A stretch of DNA of 64,000 nucleotides, from the NCBI RefSeq assembly GCF_002158905.1, contig NZ_CP021431.1, positions 1,426,001 through 1,490,000 of the forward strand, written 5' to 3'. The position numbers and the translations under genes were made by a program. Source of the stretch: Yoonia vestfoldensis. GTDB lineage: Bacteria > Pseudomonadota > Alphaproteobacteria > Rhodobacterales > Rhodobacteraceae. This document shows positions 57,902 through 64,000 of the stretch, one piece after another. Under the pieces are notes generated by a model. That model did no database searches, had not been told where the DNA came from, and was given only the letters and a program-made list of their open reading frames with translations. Numbering within the stretch: the stretch's first letter is position 1; every line of letters begins with the position of its first letter.

Positions 57902-58945
57902 CTATCCGGCGCGTTTGAGCATGCCGAACAGGTCGCGCGGATCGTCTGGATCGGCGATCAGGTCCAGATCGACGTAATAGGGCGTATCCTTGATGCTTTC
58001 ATGGACATAGCGCAGGGCGCTGAAATCCTCGATGGCAAAGCCGACACCGTCGAACAGGGTCACTTCGGCGGCGGATTTGCGCCCCTGCGTCTGGCCGGTG
58101 ATCACCTGCCAAAGCTCTGTCACCGGATGATCGGCGGGCATCTGCTGGATTTCGCCCTCGATCCGGGTCTGGGGCGGATATTCGACAAAGATATTCGCGC
58201 GCGCCACGATATCGCGGTGCAATTCGGTCTTGCCGGGGCAATCGCCGCCAATCGCGTTGATATGCACGCCCGCGCCGACCATATTGTCGGTCAGGATCGT
58301 CTGCATATCCTTGTCGGCCGTTGCGGTGGTGATGACCTGCGCGCCCTCGACCGCCTGTTCGGGGCTGGTGCATTGCGTCACATGCAGCCCCAAACCATCC
58401 AGATTGCGCGCGCATTTGGCACTGGCGGCAGGGTCCAGATCATAAAGCCGCACATGGCTGATCCCGCAGACGGCCTTGACCGCCAGACATTGGAATTCCG
58501 ATTGCGCGCCATTGCCGATCATCGCCATCGTGGTCGCACCCGGCGCAGCCAGATGCTTGGTCGCCACCGCCGTCATCGCCGCCGTGCGCAAAGCGGTCAG
58601 CAGGGTCATTTCACTCATCAGCCGCGGATAGCCCGAATAGACATCGGACAAGACGCCAAAGGCCGTGACCGTCTGAAGCCCTTCGCCCATGTTCTTGGGA
58701 TGGCCGTTGACATATTTGAACCCATAGAACACCCCGTCAGAGGTCGGCATCAGCTCGATCACGCCGACATCCGAATGCGAACCGACGCGCGGGGTTTTGT
58801 CAAACTGGTCCCATTTGGCGAAATCTTCGGTGATATTGCGGGCAAGATCCGCGATAAAGGTCTCGATCCCGATGTGATGGACCAGCCGCATCATGTTATC
58901 GACGCTGACAAAAGGCACCAGCGCGCGCGGGGAAGCTTTGAGCAT
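57902..58945 (-). CDS. Ornithine cyclodeaminase
   Basis: A 347-residue NAD-dependent enzyme converting ornithine directly to proline and ammonia. The dinucleotide motif is MIGNGAQSEFQCLAVKAVC. Other family stretches are MSEMTLLTALRTAAMTAVATKHL and NAIGGDCPGKTELHRDI. It overlaps the upstream arginase by one base, so the pair makes an arginine-to-proline route. Confidence 0.93.
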   Translation of the reverse strand: MLKASPRALVPFVSVDNMMRLVHHIGIETFIADLARNITEDFAKWDQFDKTPRVGSHSDVGVIELMPTSDGVFYGFKYVNGHPKNMGEGLQTVTAFGVLSDVYSGYPRLMSEMTLLTALRTAAMTAVATKHLAAPGATTMAMIGNGAQSEFQCLAVKAVCGISHVRLYDLDPAASAKCARNLDGLGLHVTQCTSPEQAVEGAQVITTATADKDMQTILTDNMVGAGVHINAIGGDCPGKTELHRDIVARANIFVEYPPQTRIEGEIQQMPADHPVTELWQVITGQTQGRKSAAEVTLFDGVGFAIEDFSALRYVHESIKDTPYYVDLDLIADPDDPRDLFGMLKRAG

Positions 58946-59874
58946 TACTTGTAACTCCGGGTGGGGCGATCAAACACGCGACGGCCCAGAAGCGATGCGG
59001 TCAGATCGACCATCAGATTGGCGGTCTTGCCGCGATCGTCCAGAAACGGGTTCAGTTCCACCAGATCAAGCGAGGTGACCAGCCCGGAATCGGATAGCAT
59101 TTCCATCACCAGATGGCCTTCGCGCACGGTGGCCCCACCCGGCACGGTGGTGCCCACGGCCGGGGCGACGGACGGATCAAGGAAATCGACGTCCAGCGAG
59201 ACATGCAGCATCCCACCCACCGCCGCCACCCGGTCAAGGAAGGCCTGCAAGGGCGCGCTGATGCCTTCCTCGTCGATCCGGCGCATATCGACCAATTCCA
59301 CATCGCCGCGCGCCAGGATTTCATGTTCCGCCGCATCGACCGACCGCAGGCCGATCATGCAGATATTGGCAGGGTCCACGCGCACGGGCAGGGGTGGAAA
59401 GGCATCAAAGCCGCGCCGCCCGGTGACGTAACCCACGGGCGTGCCGTGCAAATTCCCGCTGTCACTGGTGTCTGGCGTGTGGATATCGCTATGCGCATCC
59501 AGCCAAAGCGCGAAAAACGGCCGCCCCGCAGCCTGCGCATGGGCCGCCATGCCTGCCACACTGCCCGCGGCCAGCGCATGATCGCCACCCATGAAGATGG
59601 GAAACCCTTGGGGGGCGGCCTTTTGCGCGGCATCCATCAATGTCTGGGTCCAGCCCACGTTTTCGGCCAGCTTGTAAACCAGCGGATTGCGGGGTTCGGC
59701 GACCGTCACCTGCGCCGGGGTCAGGTTGCCCCAATCCGCGACGCTATGGCCCAGGGCGGTGATCGCCTCGGCCAGCCCGGCGGTGCGATAGGCATCCGGC
59801 CCCATCAAACAGCCCCGGCGGCGTTTGCCACAATCCACGGGCGCACCGATCAATATGCAATGTTTCTGTGTCAT
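58945..59874 (-). CDS. Arginase
   Basis: A 309-residue ureohydrolase splitting arginine into ornithine and urea. Manganese ligands are in GGDHALAAGS, WLDAHSDIHTP and SLDVDFLDPSVAPAVGT. It starts 85 bp from the divergent Lrp-family gene and is followed by ornithine cyclodeaminase. The ATG at 59874 is followed by TQKHCILIGAPVDCG, the usual start. Confidence 0.95.
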   Translation of the reverse strand: MTQKHCILIGAPVDCGKRRRGCLMGPDAYRTAGLAEAITALGHSVADWGNLTPAQVTVAEPRNPLVYKLAENVGWTQTLMDAAQKAAPQGFPIFMGGDHALAAGSVAGMAAHAQAAGRPFFALWLDAHSDIHTPDTSDSGNLHGTPVGYVTGRRGFDAFPPLPVRVDPANICMIGLRSVDAAEHEILARGDVELVDMRRIDEEGISAPLQAFLDRVAAVGGMLHVSLDVDFLDPSVAPAVGTTVPGGATVREGHLVMEMLSDSGLVTSLDLVELNPFLDDRGKTANLMVDLTASLLGRRVFDRPTRSYK

Positions 59875-59959
59875 GCCAGCAGATTAGCCAAAACACCGCT
59901 TGGCGGAACCGTGCAAAAGGTGCAAAACGGTCAGGAATTGATCAAATTGAGCAGTCATC

Positions 59960-60379
59960 ATGGACGAAACGGATAGCGCCATCATCCGCGCCCTGCGCCA
60001 GAACGGGCGGGCGACATTATCCGACCTTGCGGCCATTGTCGGCGTCACGCGGACGACCCTGCGCACAAGGCTGGACCGGCTGATCGCGGGGGGCGAAATC
60101 GCAGGTTTCACCGTGCTGACCCGGTCTGACGTGCGCCCCGATGCGGTGCGCGGGCTGATGATGCTGGAAATCGCAGGGCGCGCGGCGGAAAAGGTGATGA
60201 AACGCCTGACCGCCATGCCAGAGGTGATCGTGGTCCATTCCACCAATGGCACATGGGATCTGATCGCCGAAATCGGCACCAAAAGCCTGGAAGATTTCGA
60301 TCAGGCGCTGTTTGCCATCCGCCGGATGGACGGGGTCACACGGTCCGAGACGAATCTTTTGCTGTCATCACGGCGCTGA
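59960..60379 (+). CDS. Lrp/AsnC-family regulator, probable controller of the arginase operon
   Basis: A 139-residue regulator. The HTH is QNGRATLSDLAAIVGVTRTTLRTRLDRL and the C-terminal RAM domain ends DGVTRSETNLLLSSRR. Position opposite arginase is typical of Lrp-type activators that sense arginine or ornithine. Its last 44 bases overlap the convergent dsbB gene. Confidence 0.9.
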   Translation: MDETDSAIIRALRQNGRATLSDLAAIVGVTRTTLRTRLDRLIAGGEIAGFTVLTRSDVRPDAVRGLMMLEIAGRAAEKVMKRLTAMPEVIVVHSTNGTWDLIAEIGTKSLEDFDQALFAIRRMDGVTRSETNLLLSSRR

Positions 60380-60812
60380 TCCAGACCGCCATCAGGCCAA
60401 AGGAGGCCAGCGCATTCCAGCTGGCCATCGACAGCGACAGCAATTCCCAGGACACCTGATCGCACATCACCACACGCGGCCCGGCGATGGATAAAAGATC
60501 TGCGCCCGACAGACCCTCTAGGCTGCTGACACCGGAACAGGATGACGGGCCTTCCCACCAGCCGCGTTCAACACCGGTGTGAAACACGCCAATCGCGCCG
60601 GTCGTGCCCGCCGCCAAAGCCCCCAGCACCGGCAAGCTGCGCCCGCCGAACCGCAGCGCGAGGGCCGCAATCGCGATTGCTGCGAAATGCGGCCAGCGTT
60701 GCCACAGGCACATCGCACAGGGCGGATAGCCCAAAGCCTGAAACAGATAGGCCCCCGCCAGCAGGGCGAAAGACCCCGATCCGGCGAGAAAAACCAATAA
60801 ATTGCGTGTCAC
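60336..60812 (-). CDS. DsbB-family disulfide bond protein
   Basis: A 158-residue inner-membrane quinone reductase homologue with four TM helices. The first redox pair is in PPCAMCLWQRWPH. The second cysteines are in PSSCSGVSS and VMCDQVSWELLSLSMASWN. It reoxidises DsbA-type partners. It overlaps the upstream VTT protein by four bases, and its 3' end overlaps the Lrp gene. Confidence 0.9.
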   Translation of the reverse strand: MTRNLLVFLAGSGSFALLAGAYLFQALGYPPCAMCLWQRWPHFAAIAIAALALRFGGRSLPVLGALAAGTTGAIGVFHTGVERGWWEGPSSCSGVSSLEGLSGADLLSIAGPRVVMCDQVSWELLSLSMASWNALASFGLMAVWISAVMTAKDSSRTV

Positions 60813-61387
60813 ATGACCCCCAAAACGGCGAAACCGCCAATCAACAGAATACAGAACAAGACGAACATCAACCCCAGCCGCCGCTCGATGAAATCACGGA
60901 TTGGTGCGCCGTATTTCCACAGCAAAACCGCCACCAGGAAAAACCGCAGCGCCCGCGCCGCGACAGAGGCCGCGATAAACACCGGCAGCGATAATTGCGT
61001 CACACCCGATGCGATGGTGATCACCTTATAGGGAAAGGGCGTCACCCCCGCGACCAGCACGGCCCAGGCGCCATAGCTGTTATAGGTGACGGCAAATTCG
61101 GCGAAATAAGCCTCTTTGCCATAGAATTGCAGGATCTGGACGCCGATCGTTTCGTAAAGCGCGAAACCGATATAATAGCCGAACAATCCCCCCAGCACCG
61201 AGGCCAGCGTCGCCACCGCCGCGATCACGAAAGCCCGCGACGGGCGCGCGATGATCATCGGGATCATCAGAACATCGGGCGGGATCGGAAAGAAGGACGA
61301 TTCGACAAAGGCCACCACCGCCAGCGCCCAAAGCGCGTAACGCGTCTGCGCCAACGAAATCGTCCAATCGTAAAGAGCGCGCAGCAT
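60809..61387 (-). CDS. YqaA-family membrane protein (VTT/DedA-related)
   Basis: A 192-residue membrane protein with the VTT-domain signature ESSFFPIPPDVLMIPMIIA and LGGLFGYYIGFALYE, and the ending of the YqaA group (GVTPFPYKVITIASGVTQLSLPVFI). DedA-related proteins help flip lipids and maintain proton motive force; YqaA itself is uncharacterised. The ATG at 61387 was chosen since upstream sequence enters the tRNA-Leu region. Four-base overlap with dsbB implies one operon. Confidence 0.88.
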   Translation of the reverse strand: MLRALYDWTISLAQTRYALWALAVVAFVESSFFPIPPDVLMIPMIIARPSRAFVIAAVATLASVLGGLFGYYIGFALYETIGVQILQFYGKEAYFAEFAVTYNSYGAWAVLVAGVTPFPYKVITIASGVTQLSLPVFIAASVAARALRFFLVAVLLWKYGAPIRDFIERRLGLMFVLFCILLIGGFAVLGVM

Positions 61388-61495
61388 CGCATGGCCTTTG
61401 TTTGATGGGCTGCTTAGGCCATGCCGCCGCTGTCGCGTCAAGCGATTGCAAATCCGATTGACGCCGCAGGACAGCCGGATTAGGAAACGCGCAGT

Positions 61496-61581
61496 GCCGA
61501 TGTGGCGGAATGGTAGACGCAGGGGATTCAAAATCCCCCGGTGGTAACATCGTGTGGGTTCGAGTCCCTCCATCGGCACCA
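61496..61581 (+). tRNA. tRNA-Leu (CAA)
   Basis: An 86-nt class-II tRNA with encoded CCA. The acceptor stem pairs GCCGATG with CATCGGC. The anticodon loop is TTCAAAA with anticodon CAA, and the variable arm is long. The T-loop is TTCGAGT. Confidence 0.97.
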
Positions 61582-61700
61582 ATCGCGTCTCTGACGCGGC
61601 CTTCCCCCAAGACCCGCCAGCAACAGATTGCCCGCTGTGGGCCATTTTGATGCCATGTTTGACCGATAGGACGAAAGGCAGCTCGCGGTTGCGGCCAGAT

Positions 61701-61820
61701 CAGGCCGGCGGCCAAAATGGTAGCCAGAATGGCGGCAAAAACGGCGGCCGGAAAGATAGTCTGAGCAGGTGCCAGAACGGCGACCAAGACGGCGACCAAG
61801 ACGGTGGCCAGACTGCTTGG
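61701..61820. repeat. 12-bp-period tandem repeat downstream of tRNA-Leu
   Basis: Units follow at 12-base steps from 61701 with consensus CAGAACGGCGGC: clear copies at 61701, 61713, 61725, 61737, 61773, 61785 and 61797, decayed ones at 61749, 61761 and 61809. In one frame the repeat encodes QNGG-type tetrapeptides within a 66-codon ORF from an ATG at 61650 to 61850. That ORF has no good RBS, so it is not called as a gene. The rest of the 341-bp gap holds nothing else recognised except the site at 61847. Confidence 0.75.
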
Positions 61821-61846
61821 GCGCGGGGCAATCGGGGCAGGATGTG

Positions 61847-61861
61847 TTAACCACCGGTTAG
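61847..61861. promoter_or_regulatory. Near-CtrA box and inverted repeat before the Hint gene
   Basis: TTAA-CCACCGG-TTAG matches TTAA-N7-TTAA except for the last base, and it contains the perfect inverted repeat TAACC-ACC-GGTTA. It lies about 60 bp before the Hint gene start. Confidence 0.35.
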
Positions 61862-61922
61862 GCCCGGTATGGTGTAGTGTAATCGGGCGCATGTTGCGCC
61901 ACATGGTAAAGAACGTAAATCT

Positions 61923-62693
61923 GTGGCTGGGTTTTTGACTGCATCTTCTGACCGGGACATCTGCTATGGCCGGTCTGATTTCCTGAACCTGACAGGCCCG
62001 CAGGTCCGCCGTATTGATCAGGCATCCGCTGATCTTGATGCCAGCCGCGTGACCTATGGCTGCGGGACGCGGCTTAGCTTTGCGCAGATCGCGGCGATCA
62101 TTCCCTGTTTCACCCCCGGCACCAGAATTGCCACCCCCAAGGGCGAAAAACTGGCCACCGATCTGAAAATCGGCGACCGGGTCGTGACCCGCGACAATGG
62201 GATCCGGCATATCACTTGGGCCGGCCAAAAGACGATGAACATGCAAGACCTGCAAATCAGCGCCAGCATGCGGCCGGTGCTGATCCGGCAGGGCGCGCTG
62301 GGGCAGGGGCTGCCGGAACGCGATATGGTGGTGTCACCCAATCACCGCGTGCTGGTGGTGTCTGAAATGGCCAAATTATATTTCGGCGAATCCGAGGTAT
62401 TGATCGCCGCCAAACATCTGACCCAGATGCCGGGCGTTTCTGCCACCAATCAGCCGCAGGCGACCTATATCCATTTCATGTGCGAAACCCATGAAATCGT
62501 CCTGTCGGATGGGGCCTGGACCGAAACATTCCAGCCGGGCGATTATTCCTTGCAAGGGATCGACGCCGATCAGCGCGACGAATTATTCCTGCTGTTCCCC
62601 GAATTGGCCACCCGCGAAGGCCTGCGCCGTTACCGTGCCGCGCGCAAAACCCTGCACCAAAGCGAGGCTGGATTGATCACCACCTCTGGCTAA
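61923..62693 (+). CDS. Hint-domain (hedgehog/intein-like) protein
   Basis: A 256-residue protein starting with GTG. A short N-terminal part (about 60 residues) precedes the Hint domain, whose first residue would be C62 in IPCFTPGTRIATPKGEKLATD. The B-block-like SPNHRVLVVS follows. Stand-alone Hint proteins are frequent in Rhodobacterales and often carry RTX-like neighbours, which are absent here. Self-cleavage cannot be judged without the chemistry at the C-terminal end. The last four bases overlap the convergent nucleotidyltransferase gene. A near-CtrA box lies upstream. Confidence 0.82.
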   Translation: MAGFLTASSDRDICYGRSDFLNLTGPQVRRIDQASADLDASRVTYGCGTRLSFAQIAAIIPCFTPGTRIATPKGEKLATDLKIGDRVVTRDNGIRHITWAGQKTMNMQDLQISASMRPVLIRQGALGQGLPERDMVVSPNHRVLVVSEMAKLYFGESEVLIAAKHLTQMPGVSATNQPQATYIHFMCETHEIVLSDGAWTETFQPGDYSLQGIDADQRDELFLLFPELATREGLRRYRAARKTLHQSEAGLITTSG

Positions 62694-63280
62694 AGCGCGG
62701 TGCGCCGCCAGGCGTCCCATTGTTCGGGCGTGTCCAGATCCAGCCTGGCGCGTTGGCCGGGCAGGGGCACCAGACAGGTCTGCCCCTGATGCGCCCGCAC
62801 GATCCGGTCGGCCCCGCTATCACCCGCCAGATCCGCGAATTGTGGCCGCAAACTGGCGTCGAAAATCACCGGATGGCCGGGCTTGCCCTCTGCCGTGGCG
62901 CCGCGCCAGACCAGATGATCAGGCTGCATTTGCCGCGCGGCAAAGACCGAAAGCAGATCCGCCGTGCACAGCGCGACCAGATCGCCCAACAGGATCATAA
63001 AGGCCTTTGACGGGGGCAATTGCGCCACCGCATCGCGCATCGTGACGCCCATGCCCTGCGCGGCCTCTGGCACGATCAGTATGGTTGCGGCCAGATCGCG
63101 GATTGTTGCGGCGCGCGGATGATCCGCCGCAGGCAGGGCGACATAGACCGGATGGCCCGTGTCCTGCGCCATCAGCACCTGTCGGCGCAGCAAGGGCTGT
63201 CCCGCGACCGGCTGCAACAGTTTGTCCTGTCCGCGCATCCGCCGCGACCCGCCTGCGGCCAAGATCAGGATCGGAATCAT
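62690..63280 (-). CDS. MobA/MocA-like nucleotidyltransferase
   Basis: A 196-residue NTP-transferase with the signature LAAGGSRRMRGQDKLL and LLGDLVALCTADLL. The pattern fits the MocA group, which makes molybdopterin cytosine dinucleotide for xanthine-dehydrogenase-type enzymes; MobA (guanylyl) is less likely. No molybdoenzyme gene is in view. The ATG overlaps the stop of a short upstream ORF (ATGA). Confidence 0.85.
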   Translation of the reverse strand: MIPILILAAGGSRRMRGQDKLLQPVAGQPLLRRQVLMAQDTGHPVYVALPAADHPRAATIRDLAATILIVPEAAQGMGVTMRDAVAQLPPSKAFMILLGDLVALCTADLLSVFAARQMQPDHLVWRGATAEGKPGHPVIFDASLRPQFADLAGDSGADRIVRAHQGQTCLVPLPGQRARLDLDTPEQWDAWRRTAL

Positions 63281-63456
63281 CCGCGCGGCCCCCGGTGATC
63301 GGGGTTGCAACGCGCCTTGATCCGGCGTGCCGGGGGGTGCTGGCCGATGAAGGCGACAGTCATATCATCGGTGACGGCGGCCCGCATGTCGCGGCGGACC
63401 TGATGATCCGCCCTTGTGACGCTGATGATCACGAAACTTGCGCTGGTTTTCATCAT
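63277..63456 (-). CDS. Short ORF coupled to the MobA-like gene
   Basis: A 59-residue ORF starting MMKTSASFVIISVTRADHQV, basic at the C-terminus (RRIKARCNPDHRGPRG). GCAGGAGCAGG gives a good RBS right before the two ATGs, and its TGA overlaps the next gene's ATG by four bases, the mark of translational coupling. No family recognised. The protein sequence is not obviously globular, so it may be only a translated leader. Confidence 0.45.
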   Translation of the reverse strand: MMKTSASFVIISVTRADHQVRRDMRAAVTDDMTVAFIGQHPPARRIKARCNPDHRGPRG

Positions 63457-63537
63457 CCTGCTCCTGCAATTTCGCACATCATGGCAGGGGCAGGCGGGAC
63501 TGGCGTTCTGTTTGCGACCTTGGCTGGTGCGGCGGCG

Positions 63538-64000
63538 TTACGGGATGATCCGCGTGTATTTGCTGCCTTCCAGCGTCGCGCCGACCCGCAGCCCCGTCTG
63601 GCCAAAGACAACCGCGATCACCGGCGACAAAGATGTCGTCGTTTCGGCGCGCAGCATATCGCTTTGGCTGCTCAGCGCGTAATCGATGCTGGCGCCAGCG
63701 GCCCAGCCCGGCGATTGACGAAACTCCATCAGTGCCTCGGGTGTCATGAAAAACAGCACATAGCTGAATTGCTGCGCCCCGATCTGTAGCCCCGCGCTGC
63801 CGGTGGTGGTGGAATAATAATCGACGGTCGATGGCCCGACACGCAGCGCGCCGCGCCCGAAAGAGCCGCCAAACCCAAACCCCGCATTGGTGATCAGTGG
63901 CATCACCAACAGCCCCGAGGCCCGCGTGGCCAGATCGCGGGTGCCGGGAAATTCGTTATACATCTGTTCCAATGTCGCATCGACGCGCGCGTCGATTGTC
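63538..64000 (-). CDS. SYLF-domain (YSC84-like) protein, N-terminus cut by window edge
   Basis: The C-terminal 153 residues of a SYLF lipid-binding protein are visible; the frame is open to base 64000, so the start lies outside. Signature parts are LEQMYNEFPGTRDLATRASGLLVMP, split over the N-terminal half, GPSTVDYYSTTTGSAGLQIGAQ and GWAAGASIDYAL. Bacterial SYLF proteins are usually exported lipoproteins of unknown role. A TTG inside the frame is not a credible start. Confidence 0.85.
   Translation of the reverse strand, partial: TIDARVDATLEQMYNEFPGTRDLATRASGLLVMPLITNAGFGFGGSFGRGALRVGPSTVDYYSTTTGSAGLQIGAQQFSYVLFFMTPEALMEFRQSPGWAAGASIDYALSSQSDMLRAETTTSLSPVIAVVFGQTGLRVGATLEGSKYTRIIP

Noticed and set aside
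61496..61581. tRNA-Leu as the attachment site of a genomic island
   Set aside because: No integrase, no duplicated tRNA 3' end and no change to phage-like genes was seen downstream within the window.
61650..61850. QNGG-repeat protein gene downstream of tRNA-Leu
   Set aside because: Open frame with no convincing RBS and no conserved part outside the repeat; kept as a repeat only.
63416..63682. 88-codon plus-strand ORF upstream of the SYLF gene
   Set aside because: It overlaps the SYLF coding sequence in antisense and lacks an RBS.

Overview
This window looks like a piece of chromosome from an alphaproteobacterium of the order Rhodobacterales (Roseobacter/Loktanella-type). The clues are the CtrA-SciP-ChpT cell-cycle genes, the olsBA ornithine-lipid pair, a fused TAXI-type TRAP transporter, the Anbu proteasome-like operon, a Hint-domain protein, an L21 with a long C-terminal extension, and the GC-rich composite repeats at gene ends. 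Housekeeping genes dominate. I see no transposase, integrase, prophage, CRISPR array or toxin-antitoxin pair.

Layout. 1-4.1 kb: a FadL-like porin (cut by the window edge) with operator-like palindromes in front, a DMT exporter, and a chemoreceptor preceded by a perfect CtrA-type box. 4.3-9.2 kb: two tandem near-identical TAXI solute-binding proteins and a fused TRAP permease. Between the two binding proteins lies a 16-bp-period tandem array of 12 units. 9.3-17.8 kb: tRNA-Asn, an MBL hydrolase, an orphan EnvZ-like kinase, the four-gene ATP-grasp/alpha-E/transglutaminase/Anbu operon, and a trimethylamine-dehydrogenase-type flavoenzyme. 18-22 kb: small envelope proteins, tRNA-Ser, rplU-rpmA. 22-26 kb: obgE-proB-proA. 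26-29 kb: chpT, DUF3553, olsBA, a ThiE-like gene. 29.6-36 kb: a TrmJ-like methyltransferase, ctaA, an M32 carboxypeptidase, a crotonase, a thioesterase, and a MocR regulator with repeated operators. 36-40 kb: rplM-rpsI and a polyamine-type ABC transporter lacking its binding protein. 40-46 kb: a PagL-like deacylase with a TetR regulator, an alpha/beta hydrolase, metA, an ATPase, a rhodanese, mnmA. 46-52 kb: sciP, ctrA, ligA, recG, and a 40-residue membrane peptide behind a LexA-type box. 52-60 kb: a SufU-like scaffold, hisI, gluQ, trmFO, gyrA, and an arginase/ornithine cyclodeaminase pair with an Lrp regulator. 60-64 kb: dsbB, a VTT membrane protein, tRNA-Leu, a 12-bp tandem repeat, a Hint protein, a MobA-like nucleotidyltransferase, and a SYLF protein (cut by the window edge).

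Connections. chpT, sciP and ctrA are all here, and TTAA-N7-TTAA sites sit before the chemoreceptor and at olsB, so part of a CtrA circuit can be read in one window. Proline can be made from glutamate (proBA) and from arginine (arginase, ornithine cyclodeaminase). mnmA, trmFO, gluQ and the TrmJ-like gene modify tRNA.

Most attention is deserved by the 16-bp array between the TAXI genes, the LexA-boxed small membrane peptide after recG, the CtrA boxes, the Anbu operon, and the composite repeat modules at gene ends. No completely new multi-gene system was recognised. All functional calls rest on reading motifs; no database search was possible.
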